From Pseudarthrobacter enclensis (lineage in GTDB: Bacteria > Actinomycetota > Actinomycetes > Actinomycetales > Micrococcaceae), in assembly GCF_001457025.1 (NCBI RefSeq), contig NZ_KQ758608.1, forward strand, positions 1 to 64,000: 64,000 bases of DNA. The letters are read 5' to 3'. The notes under the pieces are model-generated. The model searched no databases, had not been told where the DNA came from, and saw only the letters and a list, made by a program, of their open reading frames with translations. Both the position numbers and the translations under genes were made by a program. Shown piece after piece: positions 42,820-51,897 of this stretch. The number at the start of each line of letters is the position of its first letter. The first letter of the stretch is position 1.

Positions 42820-44136
42820 TTAGTGGAACTGGCCTTCTTCGGTCGATCCGACCAGTGCGAGGGTGGACGCGTTCGGGTTGAGCGCGGTGGAGATGGTGTC
42901 GAAGTAGCCGGTGCCGACTTCGCGCTGGTGCTTGGTTGCGGTGTAGCCGCGGGTTTCGGAGGCGAATTCCTTTTCCTGGAGTTCGACGTAGGCGCTCATG
43001 CCTTCGCGGGCGTAGCCGTGGGCGAGGTCGAACATCGAGTAGTTCAGGGCGTGGAAGCCGGCCAGGGTGATGAACTGGAACGTGAAGCCCATGGCGCCGA
43101 GTTCGCGCTGGAACTTGGCGATGGTGGCGTCGTCGAGGTGCTTGCGCCAGTTGAACGACGGCGAGCAGTTGTAGGAGAGCATCTGGTCCGGGAACTCGGC
43201 CTTGACGGATTCGGCGAACTTGCGGGCCAGCTCAAGGTCCGGGGTGCCGGTCTCCATCCAGATGAGGTCGGAGTACGGGGCGTAGGCCTTGGCCCGGGCG
43301 ATGCAGGGTTCGATGCCGTTGCGGACCTTGTAAAAGCCCTCGGCGGTGCGTTCACCGGTGATGAATTCCTGGTCGCGTTCGTCGACGTCGGAGGTGATCA
43401 GGGTGGCGGCCTCGGCGTCGGTGCGGGCGATGACAACGGTGGGGGTGCGGGCTACGTCAGCCGCGAGCCGGGCCGCGTTCAGGGTCCGGACGTGCTGCTG
43501 GGTGGGGATCAGGACCTTGCCGCCGAGGTGGCCGCACTTCTTCTCCGAGGCGAGCTGGTCTTCCCAGTGCACCCCGGAGGCGCCGGCCTGGATCATGGAC
43601 TTCATCAGCTCATAGGCGTTCAGCGGGCCGCCGAACCCGGCCTCAGCGTCAGCCACGATCGGGACCAGCCAGTCTTCAACGGTCTGGACGCCTTCGGAGA
43701 ACTCGATCTGGTCGGCGCGGAGCAGCGCGTTGTTGATCCTGCGCACAACGGTGGGAACCGAGTTGGCCGGGTAAAGGGACTGGTCCGGGTAGGTGTGGCC
43801 GGAGTTGTTGGCGTCTGCGGCAACCTGCCAGCCGGAGAGATAGATGGCCCGCAGGCCTGCCTTGACCTGCTGCACGGCCTGGTTGCCGGTCAGCGCGCCC
43901 AGGGCGTTGGTGTAGCCGCCGGTCTTGTGCTCCTCTGTCAGCTGCTTCCACAGCTTCTCGGCACCCCGGCGGGCCAGAGTGTGCTCTTCGGAGACACGGC
44001 CGCGAAGACGGACGACGTCGGAGGCTGAGTAGTCCCGGGTCACACCTTCCCAGCGGGGGTCGGCGGCCCACTCGAGCTCCAGTGCCGCGGCCTGCTCTTC
44101 GGGCGTCTGCGAGGTGGGCTCAAATGCTGCAGTCAT
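42820..44136 (-). CDS. aceA: Isocitrate lyase
   Basis: 438 residues. The catalytic loop is KKCGHLGGKV (Cys), with WEDQLASEKKCGH and the Mg-binding VADAEAGFGG; YNCSPSFNWRKHL is the C-terminal signature. It splits isocitrate to glyoxylate and succinate. With malate synthase it lets the cell grow on acetyl-CoA generated by the thiolases of the island. The 44137-44423 gap upstream holds its promoter; no regulon operator was found there. Confidence 0.96.
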   Translation of the reverse strand: MTAAFEPTSQTPEEQAAALELEWAADPRWEGVTRDYSASDVVRLRGRVSEEHTLARRGAEKLWKQLTEEHKTGGYTNALGALTGNQAVQQVKAGLRAIYLSGWQVAADANNSGHTYPDQSLYPANSVPTVVRRINNALLRADQIEFSEGVQTVEDWLVPIVADAEAGFGGPLNAYELMKSMIQAGASGVHWEDQLASEKKCGHLGGKVLIPTQQHVRTLNAARLAADVARTPTVVIARTDAEAATLITSDVDERDQEFITGERTAEGFYKVRNGIEPCIARAKAYAPYSDLIWMETGTPDLELARKFAESVKAEFPDQMLSYNCSPSFNWRKHLDDATIAKFQRELGAMGFTFQFITLAGFHALNYSMFDLAHGYAREGMSAYVELQEKEFASETRGYTATKHQREVGTGYFDTISTALNPNASTLALVGSTEEGQFH

Positions 44137-44423
44137 CGTTGATCTCCTTGATTGGATTTTGGGGGTGGCATTCGGATGGTTCTGGCTGCGCCAAGGCAGC
44201 CTTCGGTCGGTTACGCCGGCGTGGTCGTTCTGTTTGTTGAATTACTTCTTGGTGGTTCTGGGATGGTGCTCGACGGGATCCGCAGAAGGATGCCTCAGTC
44301 GGGGCTGACGCTGCCCTGGTACTGCTATGTACGGTGTTCGGGCCAGCCATCAGGTCAGTGCGGGACACATACGTTTTAGGCGTAATTGCGGCAAGGTCTT
44401 TCGGCTTGGACGCCAGGCACCCT

Positions 44424-45476
44424 TCACCAGGGTTCGCATACCTCTCGATGAGTTTCAAGCAGAGTCTCGATCGCTTCGGTCGGGGCACGCCCCGCCCCGC
44501 ATTCCGTGGCCACACCGAAACGGGGAACGTGCCGGCTCGCCGCCTTGATGCGTCGTCGTGCGCCTTGAATGCCGTCTTCGCGATGGACGAGACCTAAGTA
44601 CAACTCCGTATGTTCCGGCAGGGGGAGGTCTCTAAGGGGGACAAAGTAGGCATCGTCATGACGGCCAATTGGAACGGGCAAATGTACCCAGTTGACTTGG
44701 CGGGGTGAAGCGGCGAAAAGCTCACCGGCGAACCGAGCCAAATTGGTAGTGTCAACGGGCTCAATGAAATGTTGTTCTCCCGCATCGCCATAGCAGAGGT
44801 GGAATCCGAGTTCCACTTCTTCACGAACCCGACACGCCTGTCGGCCCGCGCGTTCTATGATTCCCTGCCAGACGTCACCGAACCACGGCTGCGGTACCGA
44901 GAGGAACCCCGGGTAGCCTGTTTTTTCAATCAGACCGAATTCCACTGAGGTGTCCCACTGGATTGCTAGGCTGCCACGAGGAATGGTGTCCTGGATCGCG
45001 TCGAGCTCGGCAAAAAGGGCACGCTCGTAGATGGGTTCCAACAGTCCGCGCTGATCTTCGGTTGCGAAAGCTGCAACAACGGCGAGGGGTGTGGGAAGAG
45101 AGACCTGAAATTTGGTTGCAGGATTAATAACGCCTGCCTGCTGCAAACGCTCAAAAACTGTCCATGAGTTCAGCGCATCCCGGGCGTATCCGAGTGAACT
45201 TAAAACAAGATTGCCAGGATCAACGCCGTCTGCCACTCGGACGGGGCGCAGGTCACAGCCATTGAAGAGTACGGGGGTGTCACCGACGCGCTCAATTCCC
45301 GGTGTGCGGGCAATGTAATCTGCCTGGTGGACCATCCAGTAAACACGGTCGCCAACTTCACCGTCCGGAATGCGCTTCAATCGGCCCGTGAGCGCCTTGG
45401 CAGCTGCGCGAAAGGTCGATTCAGCGTCAGGAAGGTTGACACTTCCAACGAGTAATGCGCCTTGGGGTGGATTCAT
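44424..45476 (-). CDS. MetE-like (UROD/MetE superfamily) zinc methyltransferase
   Basis: 350 residues from an ATG with AAGGAG upstream. It resembles the C-terminal catalytic barrel of cobalamin-independent methionine synthase: zinc ligands appear as HLCY (H-x-C) near residue 225 and ECG within FGVATECGAGR near the end, and early segments read GSVNLPDAESTF and RIPDGEVGDR. Free-standing barrels of this type are methyltransferases of varied specificity. Being next to the formate dehydrogenase gene and in a demethylation island, a role in methyl transfer is plausible. Confidence 0.78.
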   Translation of the reverse strand: MNPPQGALLVGSVNLPDAESTFRAAAKALTGRLKRIPDGEVGDRVYWMVHQADYIARTPGIERVGDTPVLFNGCDLRPVRVADGVDPGNLVLSSLGYARDALNSWTVFERLQQAGVINPATKFQVSLPTPLAVVAAFATEDQRGLLEPIYERALFAELDAIQDTIPRGSLAIQWDTSVEFGLIEKTGYPGFLSVPQPWFGDVWQGIIERAGRQACRVREEVELGFHLCYGDAGEQHFIEPVDTTNLARFAGELFAASPRQVNWVHLPVPIGRHDDAYFVPLRDLPLPEHTELYLGLVHREDGIQGARRRIKAASRHVPRFGVATECGAGRAPTEAIETLLETHREVCEPW

Positions 45477-45556
45477 GAAATGCTCCTTGGATGCGGCGGA
45501 GGTGCGGCTCCACCTGAACCTTGCTGGTAGATCGGTTGCGGCTATGTCGGGCGACG

Positions 45557-47890
45557 TCACTCGTGATCTCGCAAAGGGCGATGTCCGCCGCCCTGGTGTG
45601 GTTTGAAGCGGACGAACATGGCTTTGAAGCCGGGGGTGTTGGATTCGCGGGCGACGTTTTCCTTGTGGACCAGGGCGTTGGCTTCGGGGAAGTATGCGGC
45701 TGCGCAGCCCTTCGCGGTGGGGTAGGCGACCAGGCGGAACTTGTCCGCGCGGCGGTCCACGCCGCCGAAGGTGCTGATGACGTCCACGAGTTCGCGGTCC
45801 TGGAAGCCGGATTTGGCGAGGTCCTCGGGGTGGATGAGGATCACGCGGCGGCCGTCGGAGATGCCGCGGTAGCGGTCGTCCAGGCCGTAGAACGTGGTGT
45901 TGTACTGGTCGTGGCTGCGCATGGTCTGCAGCACCAGGTGCCCCGGCGGCGGGGTGAGGTATTCCAGCGGGCTGACGGTGAACCGGCCGCGGCCGATGTC
46001 GGTGGCGAACGAGCGGGTGTCCCGTGGCGGGTTGGGCAGCACGAACCCGTTCTTGGTCCGGACCCGGGCGTTGAAGTCCTCGAAGCCGGGCAGGACACGT
46101 TCGATGTGGTCGCGGATCACGTCGTAGTCCTCGGCCATGCCGCGCCAGTCGACGGAGTGGTCCGGGCCGAAGGTCGCCTCGGCCATCCGGGCCACGATCA
46201 CGGGCTCGGCCAGCAGGTGCTCCGAGACCGGGGTCAGGCGGCCCTGGGTGGAGTGGACCACGGACATGGAGTCCTCGACGGACAGGAACTGGGCGCCCTT
46301 GGGGTGCTTGTCGTCCTTGTCGGTGCGGCCCAGGGTGGGCAGGATCAGGGACGTGCGGCCGTGCACCACGTGCGAGCGGTTGGGCTTGGTGCTGATGTGC
46401 ACGGTCAGGCCGATCCGCTGCATCCCGGCTTCCAGGGTCTCCGTGTCCGAGCAGGCGAGAGAGAAGTTGCCGCCCATCGAGACGAACACGTCCACCTCGT
46501 TGCGTTCGAACGCCTCCATGGACTCAACGGCATCATACCCATGGTGCCGCGGCGAGGTGATGCCGAACTCGTTGTCCAGCGCGGTCAGGAGCCATTCCTT
46601 GGGCTTTTCCCAGATGCCCATGGTCCGGTCGCCCTGGACATTGGAGTGCCCGCGGACCGGGCAAGCCCCGGCACCAGGCTTGCCGAAGTTGCCCTGCAGC
46701 AGCAGGACGTTGACCATTTCCTTGATGGTGTCCACGGAGTGCGGCTGCTGGGTCACGCCGAGTGCCCAGCAGAAGATGGAGGCCTTGGACTTGATGAGCA
46801 TCCCGGCGACCGTCTCGATCTGCGCCCGTGTCAGGCCGGTGGCCTTCTCGGTCTCGTCCCAGTCCAGGGTGGCGCGGGCGTCCTTATAGGCGTCGAACCC
46901 GTCCGTCTGGGCGGCGATGAAGTCGTGGTCGACGACGGTGCCCGGGTTCTGCTTTTCGGCTTCCAGGAGCAGGTGGCCGAGGGCCTGGAACAGGGCCAGG
47001 TCACCGCCGACCTTGATCTGCAGGTACTCGTCGGCCAGCGGGGTGCCGCCGCCGACCACGCCCGAGACGGTCTGCGGGTCCTTGAAGTTGAACAGGCCGG
47101 CCTCGGGCAGCGGGTTCACGGCCACCACCTTGCCGCCCTTGTCCTTGCACTCCTTCAGCGCGGACAGCATGCGCGGGTGGTTGGTACCCGGGTTCTGCCC
47201 GACGACGAAGATCAACTCGGCGTCGTGGATGTCGTCCAGGGACACCGTGCCCTTGCCAATGCCGATGGTCGGGTTCAGCGCAGAGCCGGAGGACTCGTGG
47301 CACATATTGGAGCAGTCCGGCAGGTTATTCGTGCCCAAAGCCCGGGCGAACAGCTGGTACAGGAAGGCGGTCTCATTGGCCGTGCGGCCGGAGGTGTAGA
47401 AGACGCAGCGGTCCGGGGTGCTGGCGCGGATGTGCTCGCCGATCAGCTCGAACGCATCGTTCCAGGAGATCGGTGAGTAGTGCGTCTCACCCTCCCGGAT
47501 CACCACCGGTTCGGAAAGCCGGCCCTGGTTGCCCAGCCAGTACTCCGTCTTGGTGGACAGCTCCGCAATCGAGTGCTTCGCCCAGAACTCCGCCCCCACA
47601 GTGCGCAGCGTGTTCTCCTCGGCCACGGCCTTGGCACCGTTCTCACAGAACTCGGCGGCCTTGCGCTTCTTGTCCGATTCAGGCCACGCGCAGCCCGGGC
47701 AGTCGAACCCGCCACGCTGGTTCAGCCGCAGCAGGGACTGCGCCGTACGGGTCACACCTGCCTGCGCCACGGCGCGCTCCAACGCCACCATGACCGCCTT
47801 GACACCGGCGGCCTCGGTCTTGGGCTTGTGAACTTCGAGGTTGTCCTCGTTGATGTCCGCGACAGGGGCGGGCTGCTTACCGAACTTCAC
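45557..47890 (-). CDS. Molybdopterin oxidoreductase, FdhF/YdeP formate-dehydrogenase-like
   Basis: About 777 residues from GTG 47890 (AGGAG upstream); an in-frame ATG at 47911 is the alternative. N-terminal Cys residues (FDCPGCAWPES, EFCENG) fit a partial 4Fe-4S site, the likely Mo ligand is in NMCHESSGSAL, and VVGQNPGTNHPRMLSALKEC, GACPVRGHSNVQGDRTMGI and MRSHDQYNTTFYG are pterin-binding regions of the FdhF/YdeP family. It probably oxidises formate to CO2, the end of the C1 route whose formate comes from PurU. No fdhD or electron-transfer subunit is adjacent. Codon use is more GC3-biased than in the paa operon. Confidence 0.85.
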   Translation of the reverse strand: MKFGKQPAPVADINEDNLEVHKPKTEAAGVKAVMVALERAVAQAGVTRTAQSLLRLNQRGGFDCPGCAWPESDKKRKAAEFCENGAKAVAEENTLRTVGAEFWAKHSIAELSTKTEYWLGNQGRLSEPVVIREGETHYSPISWNDAFELIGEHIRASTPDRCVFYTSGRTANETAFLYQLFARALGTNNLPDCSNMCHESSGSALNPTIGIGKGTVSLDDIHDAELIFVVGQNPGTNHPRMLSALKECKDKGGKVVAVNPLPEAGLFNFKDPQTVSGVVGGGTPLADEYLQIKVGGDLALFQALGHLLLEAEKQNPGTVVDHDFIAAQTDGFDAYKDARATLDWDETEKATGLTRAQIETVAGMLIKSKASIFCWALGVTQQPHSVDTIKEMVNVLLLQGNFGKPGAGACPVRGHSNVQGDRTMGIWEKPKEWLLTALDNEFGITSPRHHGYDAVESMEAFERNEVDVFVSMGGNFSLACSDTETLEAGMQRIGLTVHISTKPNRSHVVHGRTSLILPTLGRTDKDDKHPKGAQFLSVEDSMSVVHSTQGRLTPVSEHLLAEPVIVARMAEATFGPDHSVDWRGMAEDYDVIRDHIERVLPGFEDFNARVRTKNGFVLPNPPRDTRSFATDIGRGRFTVSPLEYLTPPPGHLVLQTMRSHDQYNTTFYGLDDRYRGISDGRRVILIHPEDLAKSGFQDRELVDVISTFGGVDRRADKFRLVAYPTAKGCAAAYFPEANALVHKENVARESNTPGFKAMFVRFKPHQGGGHRPLRDHE

Positions 47891-48038
47891 TGTTCTACTC
47901 CTGGATTCCATGCAACGTGCCCCAAAGCGGCCCAATGTTTGCCGCTGAAGCGTTGGCGAGGCATGGCACGCTTCCCCTCTGGGGGGAACGTGTAGCCTGC
48001 CGCGCTGACGAAATTGAGCTATGGGCCCATTACAGGCG

Positions 48039-48482
48039 TTAGGCGCTGGTGTTTGCCGCAGGGGGCTTCATGGCCTTGCGCTGCTTGTTGCTGCCGCGGT
48101 TGACGATCCGAACCCGGAGACGCTCCAGCTGGGGCATGACCACATAGATGACAACCGGAACGGCAACAGTTGCCAGTACCGCCGTACGAAGGGCCGGTTG
48201 CAACGTTGAGAGGAGTTCTCCCAAAAAGAGGTTGGCCAGCATGAGAGTAGGTACGACGGAGACCCAGACCATTACGGCCAGTTGGAGTCTGGTCGGTGGT
48301 ACGTTCTGATCGTCAATCGGCTCAACGGGCAAAGCGATCCCCACAATCCTTATCTTGTGAAGCAGCTGCGCCATGAATTCGGGCGCGAAGGACGCTGCAA
48401 GGTGTTCGGAGAAGTTCCCGCCACTAGGACCCGGGGCCTGAGGCGGTGGCACCGCCTCAGGCCCCGAGACCACAGCCGTCAA
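48039..48482 (-). CDS. Small two-helix membrane protein
   Basis: Up to 147 residues. Two hydrophobic helices (LQLAVMVWVSVVPTLMLANL and AVLATVAVPVVIYVVMPQLE) are followed by a basic tail (RVRIVNRGSNKQRK). The helix pair resembles the membrane end seen in some antibiotic-biosynthesis-monooxygenase-type proteins, here without the monooxygenase domain. The start is doubtful: the first codon would be TTG 48482, and a strong hairpin overlaps the first 17 codons. It follows demethylase 2 on the same strand. Confidence 0.5.
   Translation of the reverse strand: MTAVVSGPEAVPPPQAPGPSGGNFSEHLAASFAPEFMAQLLHKIRIVGIALPVEPIDDQNVPPTRLQLAVMVWVSVVPTLMLANLFLGELLSTLQPALRTAVLATVAVPVVIYVVMPQLERLRVRIVNRGSNKQRKAMKPPAANTSA
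48432..48466. terminator. Long GC hairpin between demethylase 2 and the membrane protein
   Basis: There is a perfect 17-bp inverted repeat with a 1-base centre (48432-48448 with 48450-48466). It lies 82 bases past the demethylase 2 stop on its transcribed side, a position expected for a terminator or attenuator, though no T-run follows. Confidence 0.5.
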
Positions 48483-48547
48483 CCAGTCGGCAGGGTCCTG
48501 GGTAGGGCACTCGTCGGTTTACCGACGGTCTACTACTTCAGCGGAGG

Positions 48548-49912
48548 TCAGTTCGTGGTCTTGATCGCCTTGTTGAAGTAGGGAACGGGTGCAACGGTGA
48601 CACGAATTTTGCGCACTTCCTTGGCGTCGGACAGTGATGTCTGTATGTCGGGGTTCCCCCACACCAGCGTCAGTTCCGTCCCTAATTCGGCACACGAGGT
48701 GTCTATAACTGCAGTGGAGATAACGTGCTGAGCATTAGCGCTGTAGCAGCTCCACTGGGAGACTCCTACCTGCTGACCGTTGGCATCAAGGACAGTGTCG
48801 GCCGGGTAGAAGGCGTAGTGGGGCATTGGAATGTTGAGCGACTGCGCGGGGCTCCCGTCAAAAAGTGAAGCGGCAATTGTTGCGGCTACATCTTCGTCAT
48901 TCCATTCCAAGGTGACCTTCACCCGCTTGGGCTCATCAAACTTCGCACGCAGGGCATCACGGCCGACAAAATCCCGGTCCCAGTCGATGAGCGATCCGTA
49001 GCCGGCCTCGATCGGGTTGATGTAGTAGTCCTCGATATTTTCGGATGTCATGCTGCCAGCCAGTGATCCCAGTGCGCTTAGGGCGTAGGGTCCGAGCCAC
49101 TCACGGTACTCCTTGAGTTCCGGCGCAGTGTAGATGGCAGGAAGGGGGATAGGCATCCACCCGGACTCCTGGCTCGAGGTTGGATATGTTACGGCCCCGA
49201 CTTTTCTCAGACCATACTTCGCGCCCGTCTGCTCGATGGCTGCGCGGACCGCTTCCTGGTCGTCCCACGGGCCGTAGAGCTCGAAACCAGGGGTGCCTGC
49301 CATTCCATGGCGCAGTGCCCGGACCTTCTTTCCTGCAATTTCCAGTTCTCCGATGTGGAAGAACTTGATTTCAGGCAAGTGGTGACCCACCAGTTCGGTC
49401 ACCAGTTCAAGGGCACGGGGTCCCTGCAACTGAACACGAAATACGTCACGGGGCACCTGTGGCCCATACCAGTTCGGGTTGACGGTCGCCGTAACGTCGA
49501 AGGAGGTATTGACTGCGTTAAAGTGCACCCAATCGATGTCGCCGACAACGCGGTAGAAGTCATCTTCTTCGTGGAAGATGATCGCGTCAGCGATGAAGTT
49601 GCCGTCTGGAGCGGCAAGGACCAGCTGCTTGGCCCGAAGGACGGGGAAGACATCAAGCTTGTTGACCGCGATTTCCTTCAGGAAGGGGATTACTTCTGTG
49701 CCCCGAAGGTGCAGTTCCGGCATGTGGTATGAGAGCTCCAGCAGCGCCACGCTCTCCATCCACGCCTTTTGCTCTTCACGCCACGTCGTGAATTCGGCCT
49801 CATAGCCCGGGGCGAAGAACTTACCCAGAGGTGAGCGGCGAAGCAGATTCACCGCTCCCCCGGCTTCCTGGATCATCGTTTCCAGGCTTGGGCCCTGATC
49901 GAAGTTGGTCAC
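48548..49912 (-). CDS. GcvT-family THF-dependent aromatic O-demethylase 2 (LigM-like)
   Basis: 454 residues. The N-terminus (SLETMIQEAGGAVNLLRRSP, FTTWREEQKAWMESVALLEL, SYHMPELHLRG) follows the layout of LigM vanillate/3-O-methylgallate demethylase. Later motifs are VQLQGPRALEL, RHGMAGTPGFELYGPW, YGSLIDWDRDFVGRDAL and GVSQWSCYSANAQHVIST. It should transfer an aromatic O-methyl group to THF. It is clearly diverged from demethylase 1 and stands in its own unit under operator d, suggesting a second methoxy position or substrate. Confidence 0.85.
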   Translation of the reverse strand: MTNFDQGPSLETMIQEAGGAVNLLRRSPLGKFFAPGYEAEFTTWREEQKAWMESVALLELSYHMPELHLRGTEVIPFLKEIAVNKLDVFPVLRAKQLVLAAPDGNFIADAIIFHEEDDFYRVVGDIDWVHFNAVNTSFDVTATVNPNWYGPQVPRDVFRVQLQGPRALELVTELVGHHLPEIKFFHIGELEIAGKKVRALRHGMAGTPGFELYGPWDDQEAVRAAIEQTGAKYGLRKVGAVTYPTSSQESGWMPIPLPAIYTAPELKEYREWLGPYALSALGSLAGSMTSENIEDYYINPIEAGYGSLIDWDRDFVGRDALRAKFDEPKRVKVTLEWNDEDVAATIAASLFDGSPAQSLNIPMPHYAFYPADTVLDANGQQVGVSQWSCYSANAQHVISTAVIDTSCAELGTELTLVWGNPDIQTSLSDAKEVRKIRVTVAPVPYFNKAIKTTN

Positions 49913-50036
49913 TGGTTCTCCTTTGAATCATTTTGCGACCGCGGTAATGCCTTTGGTTCCAAGCCTCAATGCAAAGCGTGGAAGGAGGGGGCGACCCAGC
50001 GGCACGTATCAGTGTTGAGGGCGAGCTTACTCGAAA

Positions 50037-50053
50037 CGATACGAACTGTATAG
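50037..50053. promoter_or_regulatory. Regulon operator d (demethylase 2 side)
   Basis: CGATAC-GAACT-GTATAG, differing from the perfect inverted repeat at one position of the right half-site. It lies in the 246-base divergent region between demethylase 2 (leftward) and the thiolase (rightward), about 125 bases from the demethylase start. Confidence 0.75.
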
Positions 50054-50098
50054 GGTTAACGTGGCTTCTGCGAAGCACCAAATTTCTGTCCATCTATT

Positions 50099-50115
50099 CG
50101 ATACGATTCGAATCG
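50099..50115. promoter_or_regulatory. Regulon operator e (thiolase side)
   Basis: CGATAC-GATTC-GAATCG shares spacing and the left half-site with the other copies and lies 44 bases before the thiolase ATG. CTATTC on its left and GATAG on its right extend the symmetry. Confidence 0.7.
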
Positions 50116-50158
50116 AACTGATAGAGTGTGATCCACGTTATTCTCGAAAGGATGCGAC

Positions 50159-51379
50159 ATGGAATCCGCTCTTAGTCCAGACGATGCTGTAGTCGTGGCT
50201 TACGCACGTACGCCCTTTGGACGTGCCCGTAAAGGATCACTGGTGCTGGAACGCCCGGAGGACCTATCGCGTGCCGCCGTGCGCGCCGTGTTGTCTGCGG
50301 TACCGCAGCTCCCCCCTGTGCAACTCGAGGACTTCTACCTCGGAACGGCCGCTCCCGAGGGCGCGCAGGGAGACAACATTCCCCGCAGGGTCGCAGTGCT
50401 GGAAGGCCTGGACACATTGCCGGGCGTTACTCTGAACCGTTTTTGCGCCTCTTCACTCGAGGCGGCAGCCGCAGCATCGCGCGCCATTCGAGCCGGCGAC
50501 GGAGACGCCTACCTTGTCGGTGGAGTGGAGTCCACCTCCATGCAACCACCGGCCACGACAAACCCCTACCCCGGTTCGGAGTCTTGGGCAGAGCGCGCCA
50601 ATAGAGTTTTCGAGTCCGGCGAAGAATGGCAGGACCCCCGCCTGGACGGACACGCTCCCGACATGTACATCGCCATGGGCAAGACCGCCGAGTTTGTTGC
50701 GCGGGTGACAGGAACAACCAGACAAGACCAGGACGAGTGGGCTTTGGCATCGCAGCGCCGTGCTGTGGCGGCCATCGAGTCCGGCTATTTCGCAGGGGAG
50801 ATTGTCCCCTATACACGCGCCGATGGTGCGGTGATCAGCGCCGACGACGGCCCGCGGCCCACGACTACCCTTGAAGGACTGGGAAATTTGCAGCCCGCAT
50901 TCGCTGTCCATGGCAGTGTTACAGCGGGCAATGCAAGTCCTCTCAATGATGGTGCTTCCGCTGCTGTCATGATGAGCGCCCGGCGCGCTGCTGAACTGGG
51001 CATCCCACCGTTGGCCCGAATCCTGGGAGTAGGAGCCAGCGCGCTCTCCCCCGAAATAATGGGCTTGGGGCCGATAGAGGCCTCTCAACGTCTTCTCAAG
51101 CGTCTCGGCATGACCATCGACGACATCGACATCGTGGAGCTTAATGAAGCTTTCGCCGCACAGGTAGTTCCGGTCGTCCGCTCCCTCGGCGCCGATCCTG
51201 AAAAAGTGAACCCGCACGGCGGAGCAATTGCAGTCGGGCACCCCTTCGGCGCCACCGGAGTACGGCTTATGGGAACCCTCATTAATGGGCTCCGGCAGAC
51301 CGATGGTTCATTGGGTCTTGCCACTTTGTGCGTCGGCGGAGGCCAAGGGATGGCCCTGGTTCTTGAAAGGCTGTCCTGA
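50159..51379 (+). CDS. Thiolase (acetyl-CoA acyltransferase) 1
   Basis: A 406-residue thiolase: the acyl-accepting Cys in LNRFCASSLEA, NASPLNDGASA, LNEAFAAQVVP, the His in GHPFGATGVRL and the second Cys in LCVGGGQGMA. It splits 3-ketoacyl-CoA with CoA. AAAGGATGCG precedes the ATG. It forms an operon with the thioesterase and the binding-protein-like gene downstream. The sequence differs from thiolase 2 at 54708, so the two probably act on different chain lengths or on acetoacetyl- versus oxoadipyl-CoA. Confidence 0.93.
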   Translation: MESALSPDDAVVVAYARTPFGRARKGSLVLERPEDLSRAAVRAVLSAVPQLPPVQLEDFYLGTAAPEGAQGDNIPRRVAVLEGLDTLPGVTLNRFCASSLEAAAAASRAIRAGDGDAYLVGGVESTSMQPPATTNPYPGSESWAERANRVFESGEEWQDPRLDGHAPDMYIAMGKTAEFVARVTGTTRQDQDEWALASQRRAVAAIESGYFAGEIVPYTRADGAVISADDGPRPTTTLEGLGNLQPAFAVHGSVTAGNASPLNDGASAAVMMSARRAAELGIPPLARILGVGASALSPEIMGLGPIEASQRLLKRLGMTIDDIDIVELNEAFAAQVVPVVRSLGADPEKVNPHGGAIAVGHPFGATGVRLMGTLINGLRQTDGSLGLATLCVGGGQGMALVLERLS

Positions 51380-51390
51380 CGTTGGAGTCA

Positions 51391-51858
51391 GTGAAGGTAG
51401 ACGCTGCCGGTCATCAGGGTGACATCGACGAGAACGTGCAGAGGATGCTCGCAGCCGATCATGCCGGAGCGCGGTTGGGAATCGTCGTTACACAGGCGGC
51501 ACAAGGTGCGGCGGTGGCACAGCTTGTCGTCACCGAACATATGACGAACGGCATCGGAGTCGCCCAAGGCGGATTTGTGTTCGCACTTGCCGACCAGGCC
51601 TTCGCTTGCGCAGCGAACTCTGTTGCCCAGCGAGTTGCCACAGCCGACGCCAGCATCTCCTTTGTCGCCCCGGCACATCCCGGTGATGAGCTTGAAGCCG
51701 TCGCAACAGTGTCTTATTCGGACCAGAAGCGAGTCGTCGTTGATGTCGTCGTCCGGTCCGAGGACCGCGTCGTTGCCCTGTTCAAGGGAACCGCACGCCG
51801 TTTCCGCGGCCCTGGGGCACACAACGGATCGACCCGCCGTAACGTTTCCGCCATGTAA
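51391..51858 (+). CDS. PaaI-type hot-dog thioesterase
   Basis: 155 residues from GTG 51391 (GGAG four bases upstream; TTG 51382 is an alternative). The hot-dog core with IGVAQGGFVFALADQAFACA carries the catalytic Asp of PaaI, which releases CoA from dead-end aryl- or hydroxyphenylacetyl-CoA esters. It starts 12 bases after the thiolase stop. Its presence supports CoA-thioester chemistry in the pathway. Confidence 0.88.
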   Translation: MKVDAAGHQGDIDENVQRMLAADHAGARLGIVVTQAAQGAAVAQLVVTEHMTNGIGVAQGGFVFALADQAFACAANSVAQRVATADASISFVAPAHPGDELEAVATVSYSDQKRVVVDVVVRSEDRVVALFKGTARRFRGPGAHNGSTRRNVSAM

Positions 51859-51897
51859 TGACGAAAGCTGCGGCTGAGACCACGAAAGGAACTCACA

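Noticed and set aside
45521..47476. A 651-codon open frame opposite the formate-dehydrogenase-like gene
   Set aside because: It is a Gly/Val-rich shadow caused by extreme GC3 in the real gene; similar long shadows oppose aceB (41287-42696) and aceA (42823-44028).
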